A stretch of DNA of 64,000 nucleotides from Hymenobacter psoromatis (GCF_020012125.1 NZ_JAIFAG010000001.1:434001-498000), one strand, 5' to 3'; shown: positions 7,118 through 16,901, counted from the first letter of the stretch. Notes: generated from the sequence alone by a model not told the origin. Made by a program: numbers and translations.

Positions 7118-9007
7118 CTACCGGTACCCCGCCGCCTGCAAGGCGAACAGCTCCGCGTAGCGCCCGTCCTTGGCCAGCAGCTCCTCGTGCGAGCCGATTT
7201 CCTGTACGCGGCCGTTTTCGACCACCAGGATGCGGTCGGCCATGCGGACGGTGCTGAAGCGGTGGGAGATGAGCACGGCGGTTTTGCCCTGCGTCAACTC
7301 CTTGAAGCGCTGGAAGACTTCGTACTCGGCGCGGGCGTCGAGGGCGGCAGTGGGCTCGTCGAGGATGAGCAGTTGCGCCTCGCGCATGTAGGCGCGGCCG
7401 AGGGCGATTTTCTGCCACTCGCCGCCGCTCAGGTCAACGCCGCCGTTGAAGCGGCGGCCAATCATCTGGTCGTAGCCCAGGGGCAGCTTGGCAATGACGG
7501 TATCGGCCAGGCTCTGGCTGGCGGCCTGCTCGATGCGGGACTGGTTCTGGCGCTCCTCGATGCGGCCCACGGCCAGGTTCTGGCCGGCGGGCAGCTGGAA
7601 GCGCACGAAATCCTGGAAGATGACCCCGATTTCCTGGCGCAGCTCGGCCGGGTCGTACTCGCGCAGGTCGTGGCCGTCGAGCAGGATGCGGCCCTCGCTG
7701 GGGTCGTAGAGGCGGGCCAGCAGCTTGACGAGCGTGGTTTTGCCGGCCCCGTTTTCGCCCACCAGCGCCAGCTTTTCGCCGGCTTGCAGCTCGAAGCTCA
7801 GGTGGCGCAGCGCCCATTTCTCGGCATTCTTGTACTTAAAGCCCACGTCCTCAAACGTGAAGCCCTGCCGGATGGGCCGCGGGAACGGCCGCACCGCCTG
7901 GCCCAGGGTAGGGCGCACGATGCGCGGCTGAATCTGGAAAAAATCAAAGAAATCCTGCAAGTACAGCGCCCCGTCGGCCACCTGGCTGAAGCGGCTCAGG
8001 ATGCCTTCGAGCAAGCCCCGCAGCCGGGCAAACGAGCCGGCCAGAAACGTGAGCTGCCCAATGGAAATGGCCCCCGCCACGGCCTGCTGAATAATGTAGA
8101 GGTAGGCCCCATAGTAGCCCGCCGCGCCCACCGCCGCGAACACCGTGCCCCAGCCGGCGCGGCGCAGCGCCAGGGCCTTGTTCTGGGTATAAAACTGGTC
8201 GGAGAGGGTCGCGAAGCGGTCAATCAAAAAATCGGATAAGCCGAAGATTTTGACCTCCTTGGCCGTTTCGTCGCTGGCCCCGGTCTGGCGCAGGTAGTCC
8301 AGCTCGCGGCGCTCGGGCGTCCAGGAGTGCGAGAGCGAGTAGCTGCGCTCGTTGAAGTGGCTTTCGCCCAAGAAGGCGGGCACCACGGCCAGCAGCAGCA
8401 GCCCCAGCAGCCACGGCTGAAACGCCACCAGCCCGGCGGCCAGCAGCACCAGCGTCACGGCATCCTGGCCCTGGGCCAGCACCTGGCTCATGAGCACCGA
8501 GCGCGAGAGCGTCTGGCGGCGGGCGCGCTCCAGCTTGTCGTAAAAGTTGCTGTCCTCAAACTGGTCGAGGTCCAGCTCGGCGGCGTGGCGCATGAGGCGC
8601 ACCGACGAGGCATTGGCAAACAAGTCGCCGAGCAGCGAATCGAGCAGGGCCACGGCGCGGCCCAGCGCGTCGGCCAGCAGCACGAGGCCAAATTCCAGCG
8701 CCACCAGCCCGAACACGGGGGGTAGGGCGCGGGCGGCGGGCGGCAGTTTGGTCAGCTGCACGATATCGTCAATGATGAGCCGGCCCACGTAGAGCATGGC
8801 CAGGGGTAGGGCCGCCCGGATGAGCCGCAGCACGATGTTGCCCAGCGTGAGGGCCGGCGAAGTCTGCCAAATCAGCCGCAAAAAAGCCGGCAGGTGGCGC
8901 AGGGCCGACACCCGCTCGCGCACGCTCACGGCGGGCTTGTCGGGGCCGTGCCCGCCGCGGGGGTTTTTGGCGGAAATGCTTTGAAATAAATCAGATAGAA
9001 AACTCAT
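7118..9007 (-). CDS. ABC transporter, fused permease/ATP-binding exporter
   Basis: This is a 629-residue type-IV (MsbA-like) half-transporter expected to act as a homodimer in the inner membrane. The N-terminal part (about 55-340) has six hydrophobic segments. The C-terminal nucleotide-binding domain shows Walker A GENGAGKTT (417-425), Q-loop VIFQDF, signature LSGGE (526-530), Walker B LLILDE (546-551) and H-loop ISHRFS. All ATPase motifs are intact. The substrate is unknown. The gene is followed by an AT-rich orphan and preceded by a REP-like palindrome. Confidence 0.93.
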   Translation of the reverse strand: MSFLSDLFQSISAKNPRGGHGPDKPAVSVRERVSALRHLPAFLRLIWQTSPALTLGNIVLRLIRAALPLAMLYVGRLIIDDIVQLTKLPPAARALPPVFGLVALEFGLVLLADALGRAVALLDSLLGDLFANASSVRLMRHAAELDLDQFEDSNFYDKLERARRQTLSRSVLMSQVLAQGQDAVTLVLLAAGLVAFQPWLLGLLLLAVVPAFLGESHFNERSYSLSHSWTPERRELDYLRQTGASDETAKEVKIFGLSDFLIDRFATLSDQFYTQNKALALRRAGWGTVFAAVGAAGYYGAYLYIIQQAVAGAISIGQLTFLAGSFARLRGLLEGILSRFSQVADGALYLQDFFDFFQIQPRIVRPTLGQAVRPFPRPIRQGFTFEDVGFKYKNAEKWALRHLSFELQAGEKLALVGENGAGKTTLVKLLARLYDPSEGRILLDGHDLREYDPAELRQEIGVIFQDFVRFQLPAGQNLAVGRIEERQNQSRIEQAASQSLADTVIAKLPLGYDQMIGRRFNGGVDLSGGEWQKIALGRAYMREAQLLILDEPTAALDARAEYEVFQRFKELTQGKTAVLISHRFSTVRMADRILVVENGRVQEIGSHEELLAKDGRYAELFALQAAGYR

Positions 9008-9123
9008 AGGCGCTACTCAGGGCACATTTGGGGCCGGGGTGGGGGTAGGGGACTTTTTGGCAGGGTAGCCCGCCCGTCATTGCAAGCCAGCTCAAGAGTT
9101 GCACCCGAACGATAACAAACGTT

Positions 9124-9224
9124 TGTCATTACGAGCGCAGCGCGGCAATCGCCCCAGAACGATGAACGAATGAGCGGCGCGGGTGTCGTGCGGATGCGAT
9201 TGCCGCGCTGCGCTCGCAATGACA
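9124..9224. repeat. REP/MITE-like palindromic element, copy 1
   Basis: The left arm at 9124-9152 (TGTCATTACGAGCGCAGCGC...) pairs with 9196-9224, which reads ...GCGCTCGCAATGACA, with one mismatch. The core contains CAGAACGATGAACGAATGAG and GCGGCGCGGGTGTCGTG. Related copies lie at 20029-20137 (opposite orientation) and 37453-37551. The element lies between divergent ABC and MFS genes. No transposase is nearby. Confidence 0.85.
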
Positions 9225-9265
9225 GACGATTACATGCGAGTCTTACCAATAAGACGCCTACCCCC

Positions 9266-9273
9266 GACCTTTG
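9266..9273 (+). promoter_or_regulatory. -7-like box (GACCTTTG) of the MFS gene
   Basis: GACCTTTG is close to TAnnTTTG and precedes the MFS ATG at 9283 by 9 bases. It contains the TTG at 9271 that would otherwise be a possible upstream start, so the ATG is preferred. Confidence 0.4.
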
Positions 9274-9282
9274 CGCCCACTT

Positions 9283-10515
9283 ATGCTGGGTTCCTACTCC
9301 CGCGGCTTCTGGCTGATGTGCCTGTCGTCGTTCCTGTTTTTTCTGTCCTTTAATCTGCTGCTGCCCGAGTTGCCGCAGCACCTGGCCGACCTGGGCGGGG
9401 GCGAGTACAAGGGTTTCATTATCGCGCTGTTTACGCTCACGGCGGCTATTTCGCGGCCGTTTTCGGGCAAGCTCGCCGACACGGTGGGGCGTATTCCGGT
9501 GATGGTGTTTGGCTCGCTGGTGTGCTTTGTCTGCGGGTTTTTCTACCCCTGGGCGCTCACGGTGAGCGGGTTTTTGCTGCTGCGGCTGCTGCACGGCTTC
9601 AGCACGGGCTTCAAGCCCACGGCTACGGCCGCCTTTGTGGCCGATATTGTGCCCGCCGAAAAGCGGGGCGAGGCGATGGGGTTGCTCGGCGTGACGGGCA
9701 GCCTGGGCATGGCCGCCGGCCCGGCCCTGGGCTCGTGGGTGGCCGAGACGTTCTCCCTGAACGCCATGTTTTACCTGTCGAGCGCGGCGGCGCTGCTCTC
9801 GGTGCTGGTGCAGGGCACGCTCACCGAAACCCTACCCCGGCGGCAGCGCCGTAAGTTCAGCTTCTCTTTGTTAAAGCTCAAGCTCGACGAAATTCTGGAG
9901 CCGCGGGTGCTGCATCCGGCCCTGGTGACGCTGCTATGCCTGTTTCCCTACGGCGCGGTGCTCACCGTGATACCCGACCAGAGCCGGCTGCTGGGCCTGG
10001 CCGGGCCTACTAAGGGGCTGTTTTACATCTGCTACACGGTGGCCTCGCTGCTGGTGCGGCTGGTGCTGGGCAAGGCGTCAGACAAACACGGGCGGGTGCC
10101 GGTGCTGCGCTGGTCGGCGGGCGTGCTGGCGCTGGGGCTGGCGGTGCTGGTGTGGTCGCCGTCGGTACCGGTATTTCTATTGGGGGCGTTGATTTTTGGC
10201 CTCGGCACGGGCCTGAACTCGCCTACGCTCTACGCCTGGACCATTGACCTGAGCGACCCCACGCGCCGGGGTAGGGGCGTGGCCACCATGTACATAGCGC
10301 TTGAAGTAGGCATCGGGCTGGGAGCCGTGCTGGCGGGCTGGATTTTTGATAACCAACCCAGCCGCCTACCCTGGGTGCACGCCCTGAGCCTGGCCAGCGT
10401 ACTGGCGGCTATCGGCTATTTGCTGCTGGTGGTGCGCCCTACCCCCGCCCTGCCCGGCAGCGATGACCTGGCCGCCGCCGCGATGGCCGTGGCCGCGCCC
10501 GAGGAGGTGGTATAG
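9283..10515 (+). CDS. MFS transporter
   Basis: This is a 410-residue major facilitator with about twelve hydrophobic segments. The loop after helix 2 carries the MFS signature-like SGKLADTVGRIPVM, and the equivalent loop of the second half carries LGKASDKHGRVPVL. Helices 4-5 include RLLHGFSTGFKPTATAA and GLLGVTGSLGMAAGPALGSW, typical of drug/sugar efflux-type MFS. The substrate is unknown. The start is ATG 9283, because the upstream TTG falls in the promoter box. The C-terminus is an Ala-rich cytoplasmic tail. Confidence 0.9.
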   Translation: MLGSYSRGFWLMCLSSFLFFLSFNLLLPELPQHLADLGGGEYKGFIIALFTLTAAISRPFSGKLADTVGRIPVMVFGSLVCFVCGFFYPWALTVSGFLLLRLLHGFSTGFKPTATAAFVADIVPAEKRGEAMGLLGVTGSLGMAAGPALGSWVAETFSLNAMFYLSSAAALLSVLVQGTLTETLPRRQRRKFSFSLLKLKLDEILEPRVLHPALVTLLCLFPYGAVLTVIPDQSRLLGLAGPTKGLFYICYTVASLLVRLVLGKASDKHGRVPVLRWSAGVLALGLAVLVWSPSVPVFLLGALIFGLGTGLNSPTLYAWTIDLSDPTRRGRGVATMYIALEVGIGLGAVLAGWIFDNQPSRLPWVHALSLASVLAAIGYLLLVVRPTPALPGSDDLAAAAMAVAAPEEVV

Positions 10516-10620
10516 ACCGCCTGAAAAAAAGTTGGTAGACTATTTGCCGTTGCTTATTTTTACCTAGTTTTTGCGGGCTATATAGGCGCGCTTTTCTACT
10601 TCATTCCTTTTTTCTGATTT

Positions 10621-12702
10621 ATGAAGCAAACTTTACGTGCATTAGCGCCCGGCTCCGCGGCAGCGCTCCTTTTCTTGCTGAGCCCGGCCGGTAGCCATGC
10701 CCAGCAAGCTCCGGTGAGGCCGGTGGCAATAAAATTTGGTAAGCCCGAGCCGGCCGATTTTGAGGCCAAGAACTTCGTGGGCGACAGCGCCGCTGGGGCC
10801 GTGGTGCTCTACGACTACGGCTCGGCCCATTTCCGGCTCGATGGCCTCAGCTTTAAATTGGAGTCGGACCGCATTACGCGAATTAAGATTCTGAAAAAAT
10901 CGGGTTATGACGCGGCCACCATAGAGGTGCCGCTCTACCACCAAAACCAGTCGGAGGAAAAAATCGTGAGCCTCAAAGGCTTTACCTACAATGAGGTAGG
11001 CGGTAAGATTGAGAAGATAAAGCTCGAAACCAGCCAGGCCTTCACCGAGGAGCGCACCAAGAACGTGCGGGTGCGCAAGTTTACGCTGCCCAACGTGCGC
11101 GAGGGCGCGGTGATTGAGTACAGCTACACTGTGACGTCGGATTTTCTCTCGCAGTTTCAGGACTGGACTTTTCAGCGCGATATCCCGACGCGCTGGAGTG
11201 AGTTTCAGGCCATCATTCCGGAGTATTTTGACTACAAGATGCTGATGCAGGGCTACGAGCCGCTGGCGCTGCAAACCAAGGAGCAAAGTACTACCCAGTA
11301 CCTGGCCAGCGAGCGCGTGCAGGTGGCCGATGGCGCGACCCTGGGGGGCAACACGAGCCACTCGGCTACGCGCTCGGATGCGATTATGGCGCAAGCGACT
11401 ACCTACCACTGGGCCATGCAGAACGTGCCCGCCCTGCGCGACGAACCTTACATGACAACCATGCGCGACTACGTAGCGCGCATCAACTTTGAGCTGGCCG
11501 GCGAGCGGATGCCTGGCCAGGCCTACCACAACGTAGCCGGTACCTGGGGTAAGATTAACTCCGACCTGCTGAGCGACAGTGACTTTGGGGGCCAGCTAGA
11601 GCGGCTGGGCTTCCTGGAAGCCTCGTTGAAGCCTTTAGTAGCGCAATACCCCGACCCGGCGGCGCGGGCGGCCGCCGTGCGCGAGCTAATAGTGAAGGCC
11701 GTGAAGTACGACGGCACGAACCGGGTCTTTGCCAGTGGCCCGCTCAAGAAGAGCTACGAGCTGCACCGGGGCACGTCGGCCGACGTGAACCTGCTGCTCA
11801 TCGCGGCCCTGCGCCAGGCGGGGCTAGCCGTGCAGCCCGTGTTGCTGAGCACGCGCAACCACGGGCGCGTGAACCAGAATTTTCCGCTGCTTCAGCAGTT
11901 CAACTACGTGGTGGGCGTGCTGCCGCTGGCCGATGGCAAAGACCTGCTGCTCGATGCCACCGAGCCGCTGCTGCCCTGCGGCATGCTGCCCAGCCGCTGC
12001 CTGAGCCAGGCCGGCCGCCTGGTAGCCGCCCAGGAGGCCGAGGGCCGCTGGGTGAGCCTGGCCCCCGCCCAAAGCCACAACCACTTTCAGCAGGTGACCA
12101 TGACGGTGGATGAACAGGGCAATCTGAGCGGGCAGGTGCGCGACGAGCACGGCGGCTACTCGGGAGCCGCAGCCCGCGAGAAATTGCAGCAGCTGGGCGA
12201 GAAAAAGTACGTGACCGAACTGGCCGGCCAGCACCCCGGCTGGGAAGTGCCGAGCTATAAATTTAGCGAAGTAAACGAAGTGGGTAAGCCGCTGGCCCTT
12301 AGCTATGAACTGCGCCAGCCGGCTGCTACCCCCGGCGCGGCCCAGGAGCTGTACATCAATCCGCTGGAAGCCTTTGGCAGCCGCCAAAATCCGTTTCGGC
12401 ACGCTGACCGCACGTATCCCGTCGATTTTGGCGCGCCCACTCAAGAGGTTATCCTGCTGACCCTGACCCTACCCCCCGGCTACACGGCCGAGCTGCCCAA
12501 GCCGACCGTGCTGGAGCTGCCCGACCAGGGCGGGCGCTACATGTACGCGGCCAGCAGCCCCACACCGGGTACGGTGCAGCTGATGAGCCGCCTCAACCTG
12601 ACCAAGCCCGTGTACGGGGCTGAGGAATACGCTTCGCTGCGCGAGTTTTATCGCCTGGCCCTGGCCAAGCAGGCCGAAGCGTTGGTAATTAAGAAGAAGT
12701 AG
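10621..12702 (+). CDS. DUF3857 / transglutaminase-like exported protein (degenerate active site)
   Basis: This is a 693-residue protein with a signal peptide ending near SHAQ (about residue 28). The N-terminal DUF3857 region includes RITRIKILKKSGYD and VREGAVIEYSYTV, and a transglutaminase-like core follows. At the catalytic Cys position it has Ser386 (RGTSADVN), and the catalytic His is replaced by Tyr429 (FNYVV). It is therefore probably not an active transglutaminase. The same form recurs in the adjacent paralogue and, from memory, in many Bacteroidota homologues. The C-terminal beta-rich part ends in a Lys tail. It is probably periplasmic. The next gene starts 14 bases after the stop. Confidence 0.85.
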   Translation: MKQTLRALAPGSAAALLFLLSPAGSHAQQAPVRPVAIKFGKPEPADFEAKNFVGDSAAGAVVLYDYGSAHFRLDGLSFKLESDRITRIKILKKSGYDAATIEVPLYHQNQSEEKIVSLKGFTYNEVGGKIEKIKLETSQAFTEERTKNVRVRKFTLPNVREGAVIEYSYTVTSDFLSQFQDWTFQRDIPTRWSEFQAIIPEYFDYKMLMQGYEPLALQTKEQSTTQYLASERVQVADGATLGGNTSHSATRSDAIMAQATTYHWAMQNVPALRDEPYMTTMRDYVARINFELAGERMPGQAYHNVAGTWGKINSDLLSDSDFGGQLERLGFLEASLKPLVAQYPDPAARAAAVRELIVKAVKYDGTNRVFASGPLKKSYELHRGTSADVNLLLIAALRQAGLAVQPVLLSTRNHGRVNQNFPLLQQFNYVVGVLPLADGKDLLLDATEPLLPCGMLPSRCLSQAGRLVAAQEAEGRWVSLAPAQSHNHFQQVTMTVDEQGNLSGQVRDEHGGYSGAAAREKLQQLGEKKYVTELAGQHPGWEVPSYKFSEVNEVGKPLALSYELRQPAATPGAAQELYINPLEAFGSRQNPFRHADRTYPVDFGAPTQEVILLTLTLPPGYTAELPKPTVLELPDQGGRYMYAASSPTPGTVQLMSRLNLTKPVYGAEEYASLREFYRLALAKQAEALVIKKK

Positions 12703-12716
12703 CCGTGCTCCACACG

Positions 12717-14798
12717 ATGGTTTACCTGAGCTGGAAAAACTGCCGGCGGGCCGGGGCCGCGCTGCTGCTGGCCCTGGCGGCCGGCGGCGCGGCGGCCCAA
12801 ACGCTCATGCCCAGGACGCCGGCCCCGCTGCCCGTGCGCTTTGGCGAGCCCGAGGCCAAGGACTTTGAAGCTACCAACTTTGTGGCCGACAGCGGGGCGG
12901 CGGCCGTGGTGCTGTGCGACTACGGCACGGCGCGCTTCGCTAGCCCATCGGGCGAGATGAGCATTATTTCGGAGCGCACCACGCGCATCAAGATTCTCAA
13001 GAAAGCCGGCTACGACTACGCCACCGTGGAAATACCGCTCTACCACCGCGACCAGCAGAACGAGCGGCTGAGCAATTTGCGCGGCTTCACTTACGTGCGC
13101 GGGGCCGATGGCAAAATCAGCAAAACCAAGCTCGATGCCAACGCCACGTTTGAGGAAAAGCGCACCGATAATCTGAAGGTGCGCAAATTCACGCTGCCGG
13201 GCGTGCAGGAGGGCGCAGTGATTGAGTACGCCTACACGGTCACGTCCACGTTTTTCGATAATTACCAGGACTGGACCTTTCAGCGCGAGATTCCGACGCG
13301 GTGGAGCGAATACCGCACCAGCATTCCGCAGGTGTACAAGTATAAAGTGCTGTACCAGGGTTATTTACCGCTGGCCGTGAACGAGATGGGGATAGGCACG
13401 GTGAGCCTGTTGCTGAACCAGAAGGCAGATGCCGGGGCGGGGGCGGGGGCCGGGATGGGGGTAGGGAGCGTGGGCCTGAGCATCAGCACCGAGCAGCACC
13501 GCTGGGTAATCCGCAACGCGCCAGCCTTCCGGGACGAGCCCTACATGACGACCGCTAACGACTACCTGGCGCGCATGACCTTTGAGCTGGCTGGCATTCA
13601 GATGCCCGAGCAGGAGTATCGCGACCTGACCGATAGCTGGCCCAAGAAGAATAAGGCGCTGCTGGAAAATGAGTCGTTTGGTCTGGTGCTGAAGCGCGAT
13701 GGCTTTCTGGAAGCCACCATGAGGCCGCTGGCGGCGCAGTACCCGGCGGCGGCGGCGCGGGCGGCCGCCGTGCGCGAGCTGGTGATGCGGGCCGTGAAGT
13801 ACGACGGCTCGAACCGGCTCTTTGCCAGCGGCGCGCTCAAGAAGAGCTACGACCTGCACCGCGGCACGTCGGCCGATGTGAATTTGCTGCTCATCGCGGC
13901 CTTGCGCCAGGCCGGGCTAGCCGTGCAGCCGCTGCTGCTGAGCACCCGCGGCCACGGCCGCGTGAGCGAGGAATATCCGTTGTTAGAGCAATTTAACTAC
14001 GTGGTGGCACTGGTGGAAACGCCCGGCCAGCCCGACCTGCTGCTCGACGCTACCGAGCCGCTGCTGCCCGCCGGGATGCTGCCTCAGCGTTGCCTCAACC
14101 AAAGCGGCCACACCGTGCCCGACACTGGCGAGGGCCGCTGGGTGAGCCTGGTGCCTACCCCCCGTTACAATCACTACCAGGAAGTGAAGCTGACCCTGGA
14201 TGCCCAGGGTAACCTGAGCGGGCAGGTGCGCGACGAGCACGCCGGCTACGCCGGCCTCGAAGCCCGCGAGAAACTACAGCAGCTAGGCGAGAAAAAATAC
14301 GTGACGGAGCTGGCCGGCCAGCACTCCGGCTGGGAGGTGCCCAGCTATACTTTCAGCCAGACGAGCGAAGTGGATAAGTCGCTGGCCCTCAGCTACGAGT
14401 TTCGCCAGCCATCCGTCAGCCCCGGCGCGGCCCAGGAGTTATATGTTAATCCCCTGGAAGCCTTCGGCGAACGCCGCAACCCGTTTCGGCACGCCCAGCG
14501 CTTCTACCCCGTGGACATTGGCATGATGCAGCAGGAAATCATTTCTCTCACCCTGACCCTACCCCCCGGCTACGCGGCCGAGCTACCCCAGCCCGTGACG
14601 CTGGCGCTACCCAACCAGGGCGGGCGCTACGTGTACGCGGCCAGCAGCCCTACCCCCGGCACGGTGCGGCTGCTCAGTCGCCTCACCCTAGACAAGCCCG
14701 TGTACAGCGCCGACGAATACCACGCCCTGCGCGAGCTGTACCGCCAAATGCTGGCCAAGCAGGCGGAGGCGCTGGTGATTAAGAAAACGGGTTCCTAA
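12717..14798 (+). CDS. DUF3857 / transglutaminase-like exported protein (paralogue 2)
   Basis: This is a 693-residue paralogue of the preceding protein, similar along its entire length. The start is ATG 12717, giving a clean signal peptide (MVYLSWKNCRR, an Ala/Leu-rich core, AAAQ); a GTG at 12705 is also in frame. It again shows the degenerate active site, with Ser385 for Cys and Tyr428 for His. Gly/Ala-rich low complexity (AGAGAGMGVG, encoded by GGGGCGGGG repeats) is inserted near residue 240 and is absent from paralogue 1. It is probably co-transcribed with the gene 14 bases upstream. Confidence 0.85.
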   Translation: MVYLSWKNCRRAGAALLLALAAGGAAAQTLMPRTPAPLPVRFGEPEAKDFEATNFVADSGAAAVVLCDYGTARFASPSGEMSIISERTTRIKILKKAGYDYATVEIPLYHRDQQNERLSNLRGFTYVRGADGKISKTKLDANATFEEKRTDNLKVRKFTLPGVQEGAVIEYAYTVTSTFFDNYQDWTFQREIPTRWSEYRTSIPQVYKYKVLYQGYLPLAVNEMGIGTVSLLLNQKADAGAGAGAGMGVGSVGLSISTEQHRWVIRNAPAFRDEPYMTTANDYLARMTFELAGIQMPEQEYRDLTDSWPKKNKALLENESFGLVLKRDGFLEATMRPLAAQYPAAAARAAAVRELVMRAVKYDGSNRLFASGALKKSYDLHRGTSADVNLLLIAALRQAGLAVQPLLLSTRGHGRVSEEYPLLEQFNYVVALVETPGQPDLLLDATEPLLPAGMLPQRCLNQSGHTVPDTGEGRWVSLVPTPRYNHYQEVKLTLDAQGNLSGQVRDEHAGYAGLEAREKLQQLGEKKYVTELAGQHSGWEVPSYTFSQTSEVDKSLALSYEFRQPSVSPGAAQELYVNPLEAFGERRNPFRHAQRFYPVDIGMMQQEIISLTLTLPPGYAAELPQPVTLALPNQGGRYVYAASSPTPGTVRLLSRLTLDKPVYSADEYHALRELYRQMLAKQAEALVIKKTGS

Positions 14799-14816
14799 TT
14801 CCTGATTGAAGGAAGT

Positions 14817-14911
14817 TTGTCCTTGCGAGCCTGCGAAGCAATCTTTCCTAATCGACTGCAAACATCCCCGAGGCAGAAGGGAAAGATTGCTTCGCAGGCT
14901 CGCAAGGACAA
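14817..14911. repeat. 32-bp perfect inverted repeat (CCTTGCGAGCCTGCGAAGCA type)
   Basis: Arms 14817-14848 and 14880-14911 are exact complements over 32 bp with a 31-base spacer. The arm contains CCTTGCGAGCCTGCGAAGCA. It is a different subtype from the CATTGCGAGCG family but has the same layout. It lies between the second and third DUF3857 genes and could attenuate read-through. Confidence 0.9.
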
Positions 14912-14951
14912 CCAATTATAACAAGCCATTACCTACTACCCACTAATTACT

Positions 14952-16901
14952 ATGTTCCTCCCCATTTTCTCCTCGCTGGTACTGCTGGCCGCGCCTACCC
15001 CCAAGTATCCGGCCGATGCCATTGCGCCGGTACTGCGCGAGAACGCGCACGTGGTGGTACGCGCCTACGATGAGGTAGTGGTGGTGAAATCGGCCAGCCA
15101 ACTGGTCGAAACCGTGCATCAGGTAGTGACGATACTCGACCAGGCGGGCAATGACGATTATGGCAGGCTGGAGGTATACTACAACGCCCTGCGGCACCTC
15201 AACTACCTGCACGGGGCCGTGTACGATGCCCAGGGCCACCTGCTGCACCAGCTGCGCCCGGCTGAGGTGCACGACCAGGGGATGGGCAGCAACGGCGGCG
15301 ACCTGATGACCGATTTGCGCGTGCGCTACGCCGACCTGCGCCAGCCCGCCGTGCCATATACCGTGGAGTTTGACTACGAGGTAACCTCGGAAAACACGCT
15401 CTTCTACCCCAGCTGGCAGCCCCAGAGCGCCGAAAATGTGTCACTGGAAGGCGCGACGCTGCAAGTCACGACGCCCACCGCCCTACCCCTGCGCTACCAG
15501 GAGCAGCTGCTGCCGGCCGGTGCGGCCAGCGCGCCCGCCGTGGCCGGCAGCCAGACCACCTACCGCTGGCAGCTGCCCGCAGCCCCCGCCGTGGAGGAGG
15601 AGCCGCTGTCGCCGCCCCTGGCCACGCTATTGCCGGCCGTGCGCCTGGCCCCGGCTACCTTCGAGGTGCAGGGCCACGCCGGCTCGCTGGCCTCGTGGCA
15701 GAGCCTGGGGCAGTGGGTGTACCAGCTCGGGCAGGGCCGTGACGCCCTACCCCCCGCCCTCACCGCCAAGATGGCCCAGCTAATAGTAGTAGCCCCCGAT
15801 GCCCGCGAGCGGGCCCGCAAGGTGTATGAGTTTTTGCAGGGCTCGACGCGCTACATCTCGGTGCAGCTGGGCCTGGGCGGCTGGCAAACGGCCCCCGCCA
15901 GCAGCGTGGCCACGGGTGGCTACGGCGACTGCAAAGCCCTGAGCAACTACACCTGCGCCCTGCTGAAGGCGGCCGGTCTGCCCGCCTACGTGGCCCTGGT
16001 GAAGTCCGGCGACGACGCGCCCGACGTGCGCGCCACCTTCCCCAGCAGCCAGTTCGACCACGTCATCCTGTGCATGCCGCTGGCTGCCCACGGTGCCGTG
16101 CCCGCCGATACGGTGTGGCTGGAATGCACCAGCCAGACCGAGGCATTCGGCTACATGGGCTCCTTCACCGGCAACCGCCACGCGCTGCTGCTCACGCCCG
16201 AGGGCGGCCGCCTGGTGGCTACCCCCCGCTACGGCGCGCAGGCCAACCGCCAGCAGCGCCACACTGACCTCTGGCTCGATGCCACCGGCGCGGCCAAGGC
16301 GACAGTGCGCACCCGTCGCCTCGGGCTGGCCCAGGATATTTATTCCCAATTGCTGCACGACGTCGGCCCTGAGGACCAGAAAAAATACGTCGCCAACCAC
16401 CTGCGGCTGAACCAGTTCACCATCACCAGCCTGCGGCTGGCCGCCGCGCCCACGCCCGGCCCGGCCGCCCTGCCGGGGGTAGTGGAAGTGATGGGCCTGG
16501 ACCTGCCCAGCGTGGGCACCACCGCCGGCCGCCGCCTGCTGCTGGAGCCCAACCTGCTCGGCCGCCTGGCCGCCCTACCCCCCCAGGTGGGGCCGCGCAC
16601 CGCCCCGCTGGCCCTGCCCCCCGCCAGCCTCCACCAGGATACCGTGCGCCTGCACCTGCCCGCCGGCTTCCACGTGGAAAACCTGCCCCAGCCCACCCTG
16701 CTCACCTCGGCCTACGGCACCTATTCCAGCGCCTGCACCACCCTGCCCGACGGCACCCTCCAGTACGTGCGCCAGCTCGAAACCCGCCGCCCCGCCAGCG
16801 CCACCCTACCCCCCGCCAAGTACGCGGAGTACCAGGACTTCCGCCGCAAAATTAGCCAGGCCGACCACGCCCAGGTGGTGCTGGTGAAGACCGATGCGTA
16901 A
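14952..16901 (+). CDS. DUF3857 / transglutaminase domain protein (intact Cys-His)
   Basis: This is a 649-residue exported protein with a short hydrophobic signal (MFLPIFSSLVLLAAP). It has the same overall plan as the two genes upstream, but the transglutaminase-like core keeps the nucleophile Cys327 (GGYGDCKALS) and His370 (QFDHVIL). The third position lies in WLECTSQ, with Glu in place of the usual Asp. It is therefore a plausible active cysteine hydrolase or acyltransferase in the periplasm, though its substrate is unknown. It follows a 32-bp inverted repeat and may be transcribed separately. CTACCC codons are frequent. Confidence 0.85.
   Translation: MFLPIFSSLVLLAAPTPKYPADAIAPVLRENAHVVVRAYDEVVVVKSASQLVETVHQVVTILDQAGNDDYGRLEVYYNALRHLNYLHGAVYDAQGHLLHQLRPAEVHDQGMGSNGGDLMTDLRVRYADLRQPAVPYTVEFDYEVTSENTLFYPSWQPQSAENVSLEGATLQVTTPTALPLRYQEQLLPAGAASAPAVAGSQTTYRWQLPAAPAVEEEPLSPPLATLLPAVRLAPATFEVQGHAGSLASWQSLGQWVYQLGQGRDALPPALTAKMAQLIVVAPDARERARKVYEFLQGSTRYISVQLGLGGWQTAPASSVATGGYGDCKALSNYTCALLKAAGLPAYVALVKSGDDAPDVRATFPSSQFDHVILCMPLAAHGAVPADTVWLECTSQTEAFGYMGSFTGNRHALLLTPEGGRLVATPRYGAQANRQQRHTDLWLDATGAAKATVRTRRLGLAQDIYSQLLHDVGPEDQKKYVANHLRLNQFTITSLRLAAAPTPGPAALPGVVEVMGLDLPSVGTTAGRRLLLEPNLLGRLAALPPQVGPRTAPLALPPASLHQDTVRLHLPAGFHVENLPQPTLLTSAYGTYSSACTTLPDGTLQYVRQLETRRPASATLPPAKYAEYQDFRRKISQADHAQVVLVKTDA

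Noticed and set aside
7187-8239. Open frame of 350 codons antisense to the ABC exporter
   Set aside because: The sense frame has all ATPase motifs intact. The antisense translation is repetitive His/Ala/Gln-rich and is a shadow.
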